NCBI RefSeq assembly: GCF_000711955.1
Contig: NZ_JONR01000019.1
Span: 47,317 to 111,316, forward strand
DNA length: 64,000 nt
Direction: 5' to 3'
Source: Nevskia soli DSM 19509
GTDB taxonomy: Bacteria; Pseudomonadota; Gammaproteobacteria; Nevskiales; Nevskiaceae
In this document: positions 16,590-24,969 of the stretch, in pieces
Layout of the letters: each line of letters opens with the position of its first letter
How positions within the stretch are numbered: the stretch's first letter is position 1
Notes under the pieces: model-generated
Told to the model about the DNA's origin: nothing
Databases searched by the model: none
The model's input: only the letters and a program-made list of their open reading frames with translations
Translations under genes and position numbers: made by a program

Positions 16590-19500
16590 TCACCAACACG
16601 CGTCAAGGCCGGGAGTGGAAGGGATCAGGGTTTCACCTTCAAGCCTCCATGGAACCCTGCAATGTAGGATATTTTCGATCTGTTGGGAGCTGCGCGGCTC
16701 GACGCGCAGCTCCCACTCGCGGATCACGCCATCGGTCGAACCGGTTAGCATCCACCGACCATCAGGGCTAAACGCCATCGACCTGTATGGAGCATCCGGC
16801 ATAGGACTGCCGTGTTCGGCAACGGTGTCGAGCAGTTCGCCGCTCCATACATCCCAAAGTTTGGCAGTTGCATCCGCGCCGGACGTCAGAACGAATTGGT
16901 CATCGGGTGAAAATTCAGCAGCGCTCACCTCACCGGCGTGTCCGCGCAAATTACGAGATATTCCTTTTGCCGGCGACCACAGAAAAACGCCACCGTTTTG
17001 ATCTGTGAACACAGCATTGCGACCGCTGTGATCCAGTCGCGCCGAGTTGAAACGGCGAGCTGAGGGATCGCGAACTCTTCCGAGTACGCGGCCGTTCCGG
17101 GAATCGAGCAATACCGCCGCTTGTCCATAACCCGAGGCAAGAAGCTGCTCGCCATCGGCGCTGAAATCGATGGCAGCAATGTCTTCTTTGGTTTCATTCG
17201 TAGACTCCGCAAGCGGCGCCGACCACAACTCCCGGCGCCGGGCTATGTCCAGGAGTTTTATCGCCTGGTGAACACCCACCGCAAAAAAACGGCCATCCGG
17301 GCTGAAGCGTCCTGCTCTGGCTTCATCGCGCTCGAATGTCTCGATGATTTCGCCGGTATCCGCATTCCACAGGCGAGTGATGCCACCCAGTATTGCGGCG
17401 GCGACTGTATGCCCGTCCTTGCTCAAGGCAACGGTCAAAATCCGTTTGCCACCGCAATCCAGTGTATTCAGCAGACGCCCCGAAGCAACATCCCAAATTT
17501 TTACGCCATCGACATGCCCGCCGGTAACGACCTGTGTATCGTCGGCGCTGAACTCAAGCGTGTTGACCGAACGTGCATCTGCCTTGATGCTGCGAACGAG
17601 CCGATGCGTCGATGCATCCCAGAACTTCAGATCTCCGTCACCCGCCCCACTCGCGATCAAATCACCCTTATGGCTAAAAACGGCTGCTACACCAGGCGGC
17701 TTGGTCTCGACAGCCCAACGGACAGGGTCGACTTCGTGGTGGAATTCGAAATCCGGAATACCCGGCATATTCCATAACACCACTCGACCATCGGGGCCAC
17801 CAGTCGCAAGTAATTGGTCATCCTCGCTGATATCGCGGGCTTCCGGCATGCCGCGATGCCCGTCAAGGGTAAACAACTCAACTCCCGACTGGACATCCTG
17901 GACAGCCAATCGCGAACTGCTCGAACTCATCACCCAGCGACCGGCGGAGCTGATGTCGAATTTGTTCGTTGCTGCGCCGGCAAATTGCTGGACATAAACC
18001 AATTGTCCATTGCCGGTGTTCCACACCCGTGCACCGTCGCTGGCTTTGGTCAATAGACGACTGCCATCGACATTGAATATCAGGGATGGATTTGGTGAGG
18101 GATGCCCTGCGACTACCTGCTGCCCTCCATCGGCGGTACGCCATACACGAATGGCTCCATCACGGGCAGCTGCCGCAATCAACGAACCGTCTTCGGTATC
18201 GTCTAAAGCAACAACATGGCTGCTCAAACCTCGCAGCGTGCGCATTTTGCGCGAGGCTTGATCATCCCATACTGTTACCTCCCCGTTCTCGGAGCCGGCA
18301 AGGAAATGCTTTCCGTCCCTGCTGAACCCCGCCACGCTGAACTCGCCTGGCAGTCGTTTTAATACCTGGCCGGATTGGAGATCAATAATTTCTGCTGCAT
18401 GGTCTGGAGCGACATGCCCTACCCGATGGCTACCGCGATCGAACGGATTGAACGTGTGCTCCGTATTCCTGGGATTCTGAAGGCTTGCCAACGGCCGCCC
18501 GGTTTCCACATCCCACACATTCAGCATCCCGTGATCAGCGCTATCCGGAGCAATGAAGACGAAAATCAACCGGCTATCGCGACTGAATCTGGGAAGCGAA
18601 CTGCTGCCGCTGTCCTGGACGGAGAATTCGAATATTTTTTTTGCGGTGACAGTATTCCAGACTTTTGCCACACCGTCTGAACCTGTTGTGACGAGCATGC
18701 GGGAGTTGGGGCTGAAGCGAACGGCCGACACGGCCGCACCGGTCTGGAATGCAAGCTTTTCGGCATCCACGATCCGCATCGCCCGAGCCAGCAGGAAATG
18801 TAATGCCGGCGTGTCGACACCAAGCCGGTAGGCTTCATTCAGATAGACAGCGGCCCGCGCCTGATTGTGCGCAATCAGTTCCTGCCGCCCTTGCTCGTAA
18901 ACAGTCTCGATATGTGTGTGCAAAGCCTGTTGTGCCAGTGCCTGCTGCTTTTCATGCTGTTGCATGAGCCACAATCCGACCAGGACAGAGGCCGACGCGC
19001 AACTGAATGCAGTCCAACTCAGATTTCGGAGCAGCTGGCGGCGACGCTCACGGCGGCGCAATTCGTCCAGACCGGTGCCGAGCAGGCCAGCAATCAACTT
19101 CAGCCGGGCCGCTGGCTTTCCATCTTTCCCAGGCCGCACGTCAGCGGCAATCGGTTCAATGCCATCCTTGGTGCGCAAAGAAGGTGGAAAGCACTCCAGA
19201 AAGCCCTTCCCTGGCTGGAGATCGGCATGCGGCTCGCCGTCGACAATCAAGCAAAGGATGCGGTCGCCCCGGCCCATGGCGCGGAAGCGCGCGATCTCCT
19301 GGTCGACCCACTTGGAAACCGCCGCATAGGGCGAGGCGATGACGATGAGGTAACGGGATTGCAGCAGTGCCTGGTCGATGGCGCCACTGAGATTGGGGGA
19401 ACTGGGCAGCTCCTCAAGGTCGCGGAAGACCGGGAACAAGCGTCTCGGGACGGGACCGGCGGCGGTCTCGCGGCCGACCAGGCGGCGCGGCACACGGTAG

Positions 19501-19592
19501 GTCTCCAGCGCCTTGTGCAGCCATTCGGCCCAGGCCTGGTCGCGGTGGCTGTAGGAGATGAACGCCCAGTACTTGTAGGACTCTTGCTGCAC
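16590..19592 (-). CDS. TIR-transmembrane-WD40 repeat protein
   Basis: The 1000-residue protein has three parts. Residues ~6-180 form a TIR domain (YWAFISYSHRDQAWAEWLHK, FRDLEELPSS, YLIVIASPYAAVSKW). Its Glu99 in SKWVDQE lies where NAD-cleaving TIR enzymes such as SARM1 have the catalytic glutamate. Residues ~192-210 are a single membrane helix, followed by a Gln/Ala-rich coiled stretch to ~270. The rest holds about 14 WD40-type blades (for example LEFSADDTQVVTGGHVDGVKIWD), enough for two propellers. AT-rich patches such as the T-run near 18640 contrast with the neighbours and suggest transfer. An immune or signalling NADase is plausible; activity is inferred. Confidence 0.9.
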   Translation of the reverse strand: MQQESYKYWAFISYSHRDQAWAEWLHKALETYRVPRRLVGRETAAGPVPRRLFPVFRDLEELPSSPNLSGAIDQALLQSRYLIVIASPYAAVSKWVDQEIARFRAMGRGDRILCLIVDGEPHADLQPGKGFLECFPPSLRTKDGIEPIAADVRPGKDGKPAARLKLIAGLLGTGLDELRRRERRRQLLRNLSWTAFSCASASVLVGLWLMQQHEKQQALAQQALHTHIETVYEQGRQELIAHNQARAAVYLNEAYRLGVDTPALHFLLARAMRIVDAEKLAFQTGAAVSAVRFSPNSRMLVTTGSDGVAKVWNTVTAKKIFEFSVQDSGSSSLPRFSRDSRLIFVFIAPDSADHGMLNVWDVETGRPLASLQNPRNTEHTFNPFDRGSHRVGHVAPDHAAEIIDLQSGQVLKRLPGEFSVAGFSRDGKHFLAGSENGEVTVWDDQASRKMRTLRGLSSHVVALDDTEDGSLIAAAARDGAIRVWRTADGGQQVVAGHPSPNPSLIFNVDGSRLLTKASDGARVWNTGNGQLVYVQQFAGAATNKFDISSAGRWVMSSSSSRLAVQDVQSGVELFTLDGHRGMPEARDISEDDQLLATGGPDGRVVLWNMPGIPDFEFHHEVDPVRWAVETKPPGVAAVFSHKGDLIASGAGDGDLKFWDASTHRLVRSIKADARSVNTLEFSADDTQVVTGGHVDGVKIWDVASGRLLNTLDCGGKRILTVALSKDGHTVAAAILGGITRLWNADTGEIIETFERDEARAGRFSPDGRFFAVGVHQAIKLLDIARRRELWSAPLAESTNETKEDIAAIDFSADGEQLLASGYGQAAVLLDSRNGRVLGRVRDPSARRFNSARLDHSGRNAVFTDQNGGVFLWSPAKGISRNLRGHAGEVSAAEFSPDDQFVLTSGADATAKLWDVWSGELLDTVAEHGSPMPDAPYRSMAFSPDGRWMLTGSTDGVIREWELRVEPRSSQQIENILHCRVPWRLEGETLIPSTPGLDACW

Positions 19593-19646
19593 CTGCGACC
19601 TCTCCCCCTTCCCACCCGTCTGCCTTAGCGGCCGATCAGAACCACT

Positions 19647-20360
19647 TCATCGAGCATATTCCTGCCGTGACAACCAGAATTCCGCCAGGGGCAGATCCTC
19701 GGGATAGGTCACCTTGAGGTTGCTCTCGCGGCCGCGGACCAGCATGGGCTTGTAGCCGGCCAGTTCCATGGCGGCGGCTTCGTCGCCCAGGGGCTTGCCC
19801 TTGGCGATGGCCTGTTCCAGCGCGGAGCGCAGCAGATCCAGGCGGAACAGCTGTGGCGTCTGGGCACGCCACAGGGCGGCATGGTCCACGGTACGCGCAG
19901 AGCACTCGCGCTCTTCCTGCTTCAGCACATCGGTCACCGGCACGGCGAGCAGGCCGCCCTGCTCGTCGCTGGCTTCGTCGCGCAGGGTCTCGACGTCGTC
20001 CACGGTCAGGCAGGGACGCGCGGCGTCGTGCACCAGCACGTAGACCGGTGCATCGAGCATGGCGCTGCGCTCGGTCACGGCCTGCAGGCCGGCCAGCACC
20101 GAGTCGGCGCGGGTGGCGCCGCCGGTGACGGTGACGATCTTGGGGTGCCGCGCGATGGGGAGCTTGGCGAAATCGGTGTCGCCCTTTGGCAGGGCCAGAA
20201 CCACGCCGTCGATCCAGCCGGCGTCGAAAAACGGCGCCAGACTCCATTCCAGCAGGGCGCGCTCGCGCAGGGGCAGGTATTGCTTGGGCTTGCCCAGCCC
20301 CATGCGGGCACCACCACCGGCAGATGCGACCACCGCCCAATAACGCGGAACTTTAGGCAC
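19647..20360 (-). CDS. ispD: 2-C-methyl-D-erythritol 4-phosphate cytidylyltransferase
   Basis: IspD catalyses the CTP-dependent third step of the MEP isoprenoid pathway. From the GTG at 20360 the protein is 237 residues. It has the nucleotide-binding loop ASAGGGARMGLGKPKQYL, the VHDAARPCL motif, RAQTPQLFRLDLL, and the DEAAAMELAG and VTYPEDLPLAE segments. The GTG is inside the outer arm of repeat element B, and no clear ribosome-binding site is visible. An ATG at 20411 would add 17 residues encoded entirely by the repeat and was rejected. The usual partner ispF does not follow; the TIR-WD40 gene does. Confidence 0.94.
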   Translation of the reverse strand: MPKVPRYWAVVASAGGGARMGLGKPKQYLPLRERALLEWSLAPFFDAGWIDGVVLALPKGDTDFAKLPIARHPKIVTVTGGATRADSVLAGLQAVTERSAMLDAPVYVLVHDAARPCLTVDDVETLRDEASDEQGGLLAVPVTDVLKQEERECSARTVDHAALWRAQTPQLFRLDLLRSALEQAIAKGKPLGDEAAAMELAGYKPMLVRGRESNLKVTYPEDLPLAEFWLSRQEYAR

Positions 20361-20620
20361 TGTTTTCAAGGCTTTCGCGCATGCGACGGAGGCCGTTTTC
20401 GCGCAGTGCAAGGAGAGAGGAGCAATGTGTACTTCAAGTACATGAGCGACGATCGACGCAGCAATGCGCGAAAACGGCCCCGTCCCGTGAGGGGTTGCCC
20501 TCCAAATCGCGCCATGCTGCGTTGTCGGCCTTGCCCATAGAGTCTATGGGCAGGCGGCCTCCGCCTTGCCTGGCGCGATTTGGAGGGCAACGCATGCGCG
20601 AAAGCCTTGAAAACAGTGCC
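20356..20620. repeat. Family 1 nested palindromic element, copy B (ftsB|ispD junction)
   Basis: The outer arms 20356-20385 and 20591-20620 are a perfect 30-bp inverted repeat (ending GGCACTG, with core TTTCGCGCATGCG). The first inner hairpin, 20391-20479, has stem GGCCGTTTTCGCGCA and tip TGTAC-TTCAA-GTACA. The second, 20502-20584, has stem CCAAATCGCGCCA and tip CCCATAGA-G-TCTATGGG. These paired segments differ from copies A and C but remain complementary. The left arm contains the ispD GTG start, and the right arm ends two bases from the ftsB stop. Confidence 0.93.
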
Positions 20621-20622
20621 TT

Positions 20623-20913
20623 TCACTGGGGCGTGTTAGGGGCAACCACGAGGTAGAAGGTTTCGCCCTTGCGGATCATGCCCAGCTCGGTGCGGGCATG
20701 CGCTTCGATGGCGGCGCCGCTGTTGTGCAGGTCGGCCACTTCCGCTTCCAGCACCGAGTTGCGCAGCTGCAACTGGGTGTTGGACTCGGCCTGCTCATCG
20801 ACAGCCTTCTGCAGGCGGCGCGTATCGAAGATCCCGCCATCGCCGATCCAAAGCCGGTACTGCAGTCCCGAAAGGACCAGGCACAGGGCGACGAGGGCGA
20901 GGCGTTTCTTCAA
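20623..20913 (-). CDS. ftsB: Cell division protein FtsB
   Basis: FtsB is a small bitopic septal protein that bridges FtsL and FtsQ. The 96 residues have an N-terminal membrane helix (LALVALCLVLSGLQYRLWIG) followed by a coiled coil with Leu/Val heptads, and the conserved C-terminal ARTELGMIRKGETFY. It lies four bases downstream of eno, as in most gammaproteobacteria. Its stop is two bases before repeat element B. Confidence 0.94.
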   Translation of the reverse strand: MKKRLALVALCLVLSGLQYRLWIGDGGIFDTRRLQKAVDEQAESNTQLQLRNSVLEAEVADLHNSGAAIEAHARTELGMIRKGETFYLVVAPNTPQ

Positions 20914-20917
20914 GGGC

Positions 20918-22216
20918 TTACGGCAGACCGATCGGGAACGCCGAAGCGCCCGGGTAGCGTGCGCGCTTGCCGAGCATGTGCTCGATGCGCAGCAGCTGGT
21001 TGTACTTGGCCATGCGGTCGGAACGGCACAGCGAGCCGGTCTTGATCTGGGTCGCGCTGGTGCCCACCGCGATGTCGGCGATGGTGGCGTCCTCGGTTTC
21101 GCCGGAGCGGTGCGAGACCACGGCCGAGTAGCCGGCGTCGGTGGCCATGCGGATCGCTTCCAGGGTTTCGCTGAGGGTGCCGATCTGGTTGGGCTTGATC
21201 AGGATCGAGTTGCCGATGCCCTTGATGATGCCTTCCGCCAGGATCTTGGTGTTGGTGACGAACAGGTCGTCGCCGACCAGCTGCACCTTGCCGCCGAGCT
21301 TCTGCGTCAGGATGCCCCAGCCGGCCCAGTCGTCCTCGGCGCAGCCGTCCTCGATCGAGATGATCGGGTAGCGCGCGGCGAGATCGGCCAGGTAGTCGGC
21401 GAATTCGGCCGCGGTGTACTGCTTGCCCTCGCCTTCGAGATGATACTTGCCCTTCTTGAACAGCTCGCTGGAGGCGACGTCCAGGCCCAGGTAGATGTCC
21501 TTGCCGGCCTTGTAGCCGGCGGCGCCGATGGCCTCCAGCAGGCATTCCAGCGCGGCCTCGTTGGACGGCAGGTTCGGGGCGAAGCCGCCCTCGTCGCCGA
21601 CCGCGGTGCTGAGCTTGCGCGCGTGCAGCACTTTCTTCAGGGAGTGGAAGATTTCCGCACCCCAGCGCAGCGCCTCGCTGAAGCTGGGCGCGCCCACCGG
21701 CAGGATCATGAATTCCTGCACGTCGACGTTGTTGTCGGCATGGGCGCCGCCGTTGATGACGTTCATCATCGGCACCGGCAGGGTATCGGCCTGGATGCCG
21801 CCCAGGTGGCGGAACAGCGGCTGACCGTTCTCGGCGGCTGCGGCCTTGGCGCTGGCCAGGGAGACGGCGAGGATGGCGTTGGCGCCGAGGCGCGACTTGT
21901 TCTCGGTGCCGTCCAGATCGATCATCGCCTGGTCCAGCTCGCTCTGGTCCTGCGCGTCGAAGCCGTTCGCCAGTTTGGCGATCTCGGTTTCGACGTTCTT
22001 CACCGCCTGCAGCACGCCCTTGCCCAGGTAGCGGGCCTTGCCCTTCTTCGGCAGGCCGTCGCGGAGCTCGGCGGCTTCGCGCTTGCCGGTGGAAGCGCCG
22101 GAGGGAACGGCGGCGACGCCGCGTGCGCCGGAGGCCAATACCACTTCGGCCTCGACCGTCGGGTTGCCGCGGGAATCGATGATTTCGAGTGCACTGACTT
22201 GAACGATTTTCGACAT
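20918..22216 (-). CDS. eno: Enolase
   Basis: Enolase converts 2-phosphoglycerate to phosphoenolpyruvate and is also a component of the RNA degradosome in some species. The 432 residues carry EIIDSRGNPTVEAEV, PSGASTGKREAAELRD, the ligand region VGDEGGFAPNL, SIEDGCAEDDWAGW, and the active-site lysine in NSILIKPNQIGTL followed by SHRSGETED. The length is normal. It lies between kdsA and ftsB on the same strand. Confidence 0.98.
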   Translation of the reverse strand: MSKIVQVSALEIIDSRGNPTVEAEVVLASGARGVAAVPSGASTGKREAAELRDGLPKKGKARYLGKGVLQAVKNVETEIAKLANGFDAQDQSELDQAMIDLDGTENKSRLGANAILAVSLASAKAAAAENGQPLFRHLGGIQADTLPVPMMNVINGGAHADNNVDVQEFMILPVGAPSFSEALRWGAEIFHSLKKVLHARKLSTAVGDEGGFAPNLPSNEAALECLLEAIGAAGYKAGKDIYLGLDVASSELFKKGKYHLEGEGKQYTAAEFADYLADLAARYPIISIEDGCAEDDWAGWGILTQKLGGKVQLVGDDLFVTNTKILAEGIIKGIGNSILIKPNQIGTLSETLEAIRMATDAGYSAVVSHRSGETEDATIADIAVGTSATQIKTGSLCRSDRMAKYNQLLRIEHMLGKRARYPGASAFPIGLP

Positions 22217-22256
22217 GCTATTGTTTCTATTGATTAATTTAACTAAGAATAAAGGA

Positions 22257-23093
22257 TCAGGAGGTCAGCTGGCGTTCCAGCAGGCCGCTGCGCTTGGTCA
22301 GGCGGTCCAGCTCGACCAGCGTTTCCAGCAGGCCACCGATGTGCTTCAGCGGCAGGGAGTTGGGGCCGTCGCACAGCGCCTCGTCCGGGCGCGGATGCGT
22401 TTCCATGAACAGGCCGGAGACGCCGGCACCGACCGCGGCGCGCGCCAGCACCGGGATGAACTCGCGCTGGCCGCCGGAGGCGTTGCCCATGCCGCCCGGG
22501 AGCTGCACGGTGTGGGTGCAGTCGAACACCACCGGGGCGAAGTCGCGCATCACGGCGAGGCCGCGCATGTCGGCGATGAGGTTGTTGTAGCCGAAGGAGA
22601 AGCCGCGCTCGCACAGCAAGAACTGCGGCGCGGCCACGGCCTTCATCTTCTCGATCACGTTGCCCATTTCCCAGGGCGACATGAACTGGCCTTTCTTGAC
22701 GTTGACCGGCTTGCCCAGCTTGGCCACGCTCTGCATGAAGTTGGTCTGGCGGCAGAGGAAGGCCGGGGTCTGGATCACGTCCACCACCGAGGCCACTTCC
22801 TTGAGCGGGGTGTCCTCATGCACGTCGGTCAGCACCGGCACGCCGATCTGCTTCTGCACCGCCTGCATGATCTTCATCCCGCCTTCCAGGCCGGGACCGC
22901 GATAGGACGTATGCGAAGAACGGTTCGCCTTGTCGTAACTGCCCTTGAAGATGTAGAGGATGCCGAGCTTGTCGGCGATCGCCTTGATGTGTCCGGCGAC
23001 CTCGATCGCCAGGGCCTCGGACTCCAGCGTGTCCGGGCCGGCGATGACGAAGATCGGATGGTCGATGCCTACATCACGTCCGCAGAGCATCAT
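22257..23093 (-). CDS. kdsA: 3-deoxy-8-phosphooctulonate synthase (KDO-8-P synthase)
   Basis: KdsA condenses arabinose 5-phosphate with phosphoenolpyruvate to make KDO-8-P for the lipopolysaccharide core. The 278 residues have IAGPDTLESE, FKGSYDKANRSS, GVPVLTDVHE, the loop VKKGQFMSPWEM and FDCTHTVQLPGG. It begins with two adjacent ATG codons at 23093 and 23090. Its presence indicates a Gram-negative outer membrane. A family 2 palindromic repeat separates it from pyrG upstream. Confidence 0.96.
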   Translation of the reverse strand: MMLCGRDVGIDHPIFVIAGPDTLESEALAIEVAGHIKAIADKLGILYIFKGSYDKANRSSHTSYRGPGLEGGMKIMQAVQKQIGVPVLTDVHEDTPLKEVASVVDVIQTPAFLCRQTNFMQSVAKLGKPVNVKKGQFMSPWEMGNVIEKMKAVAAPQFLLCERGFSFGYNNLIADMRGLAVMRDFAPVVFDCTHTVQLPGGMGNASGGQREFIPVLARAAVGAGVSGLFMETHPRPDEALCDGPNSLPLKHIGGLLETLVELDRLTKRSGLLERQLTS

Positions 23094-23097
23094 GACG

Positions 23098-23195
23098 GCA
23101 GTGACCAGTGATTAGTGGCCAGTGGCCAGTAAAAAACAGCAGCAACCAAAGCAGCGGCACCAGTCATTGACCACTGACCACTAATCGCTGTTTTT
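23098..23195. repeat. Intergenic palindromic repeat, family 2, copy 2
   Basis: GATTAGTGGCCAGTGG on the left pairs with CCACTGACCACTAATC on the right, and an inner AAAAAACAGC pairs with GCTGTTTTTT. The element fills the whole pyrG-kdsA gap, just before the pyrG stop and just after the kdsA start. Read on the minus strand, a T-run near the middle makes it terminator-like. It is the same family as 10919-11018 and 38010-38099. Confidence 0.75.
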
Positions 23196-23196
23196 T

Positions 23197-24855
23197 TCAT
23201 GCTGCCTTCGCCTGGTGGGCCAGATGCTGCTCACGCGCAGCGCGGATGAAACCCTCGAACAACGGATGGCCGTCGCGCGGGGTGGAGGTGAATTCCGGAT
23301 GGAACTGGCAGCCGACGAACCAGGGATGCTCCGGCAGCTCGACCATCTCGACCAGCTCGCCGTCCTCGGACATGCCGGCGATGGTCATGCCCTTGGCGGT
23401 CAGCGCTTCACGATAGTTGTTGTTGAACTCGTAGCGGTGGCGATGGCGCTCGCTGATCAGCTCGGCGTTGTACAGCGCGCGCGATTTCGAGCCCGCCACC
23501 AGGCGGCATTTCTGCACGCCCAGGCGCATGGTGCCGCCGAGATTGGAGTTCTGGTTGCGGCGCTCGATGCGGCCGCTGGCGTCCTGCCACTCGGTCACCA
23601 GCGCGATCACCGGATGCGGTGAATTGGGCGCGAACTCGGTGCTGTGCGCGTCGGTCAGGCCGACCACATTGCGGGCGAATTCGATCGCCGCCACCTGCAT
23701 GCCCAGGCAGATGCCCAGGTAGGGGATCCTGTTTTCGCGCGCATAGCGCGCCGCCGCGATCTTGCCTTCGATGCCGCGCTCGCCGAAGCCGCCCGGCACC
23801 AGGATGGCGTCGGCGCCCTGCAGCACGCGCGCGCCCTGGCTTTCCACCGCCTCGGACTCGATGTAGCGGATCTTGACCCGGGTGGCCGTGTGCAGGCCGG
23901 CGTGGTACAGGGCCTCGTTGAGCGACTTGTACGCATCGGCGAGGTCAACGTATTTGCCGACCATTGCCACCTGCACTTCCACGTCCTGGCGGTCGCGGGC
24001 GCTGACCACGTTTTCCCAGGCCGACAGGTCGGACTGGCGCGCGTCGATGCCGAAGTGCTCGACCACCAGCTCGTCCAGGCCCTGCTGCTGCAGCCAGCCG
24101 GGGATCTTGTAGATATCGTCGAGGTCGATGGCCGAGATCACCGCGCGGTACGGCACGTTGGTGAACAGGGCGATCTTGCGCTTCTCGGCATCGGGAATCG
24201 GCCGCTCGGAGCGGCACAGCAGCACATCCGGCTGGATACCGATGGAGCGCAGTTCCTTCACCGAGTGCTGCGTCGGCTTGGTCTTCAACTCGCCGGAGGA
24301 GCGCACGAAGGGCAGCAGGGTCAGATGCATGTACATCGACTGCTTGCGGCCCAGCTCTGCGCCCATCTGGCGGATCGCCTCGAGGAACGGCAGCGACTCG
24401 ATGTCGCCCACCGTGCCGCCGATCTCGACCAGGCAGATATCGGCGCCGCGGGCACCCTCGCGGATGCGCTGCTGGATTTCATCGGTGATGTGCGGGATCA
24501 CCTGCACGGTGCGGCCAAGGTAGTCGCCGCGGCGCTCCTTCTCCAGCACATTGCGGTAGATCTGGCCGGTGGTGACATTGCTGTGGCGGCTGGTCTTGCC
24601 GCGGAGGAAGCGCTCGTAATGGCCAAGATCCAGATCCGTCTCGGCGCCGTCTTCGGTGACGAAGACCTCGCCGTGCTGGAACGGACTCATGGTCCCCGCA
24701 TCGACATTGATGTAGGGATCCAGCTTGATCATATGGACGGTCAGTCCGCGCGATTCGAGAATCGCGCCGAGGCTCGCCGCGGCGATGCCTTTACCCAGCG
24801 AGGACACCACGCCGCCGGTAACGAAAATAAAACGGGTCTGCGCGACGTCGGGCAT
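23197..24855 (-). CDS. pyrG: CTP synthase
   Basis: PyrG makes CTP from UTP using glutamine-derived ammonia. The 552 residues have an N-terminal synthetase domain (FVTGGVVSSLGKGIAAASLG, KLDPYINVDAGTMSPFQHGEVFVT) and a class I glutamine amidotransferase domain. The amidotransferase nucleophile is in YLGICLGMQVA and the His/Glu pair in GCQFHPEFTS. It is transcribed towards kdsA and eno. Confidence 0.98.
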   Translation of the reverse strand: MPDVAQTRFIFVTGGVVSSLGKGIAAASLGAILESRGLTVHMIKLDPYINVDAGTMSPFQHGEVFVTEDGAETDLDLGHYERFLRGKTSRHSNVTTGQIYRNVLEKERRGDYLGRTVQVIPHITDEIQQRIREGARGADICLVEIGGTVGDIESLPFLEAIRQMGAELGRKQSMYMHLTLLPFVRSSGELKTKPTQHSVKELRSIGIQPDVLLCRSERPIPDAEKRKIALFTNVPYRAVISAIDLDDIYKIPGWLQQQGLDELVVEHFGIDARQSDLSAWENVVSARDRQDVEVQVAMVGKYVDLADAYKSLNEALYHAGLHTATRVKIRYIESEAVESQGARVLQGADAILVPGGFGERGIEGKIAAARYARENRIPYLGICLGMQVAAIEFARNVVGLTDAHSTEFAPNSPHPVIALVTEWQDASGRIERRNQNSNLGGTMRLGVQKCRLVAGSKSRALYNAELISERHRHRYEFNNNYREALTAKGMTIAGMSEDGELVEMVELPEHPWFVGCQFHPEFTSTPRDGHPLFEGFIRAAREQHLAHQAKAA

Positions 24856-24969
24856 TTGGTTTTCATGCTGCAGGTTTCAGCAATTTTACGGGAATACGCG
24901 CAGCCGCGCATCCGTGCTAGGCGCCGATCCGTGATTCCGCTCGTGCCGCGATGCGGCATACCGCACGGT

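Noticed and set aside
20360..20411. Longer IspD starting at ATG 20411
   Set aside because: The extra residues come entirely from the palindromic repeat and do not resemble the IspD N-terminus.
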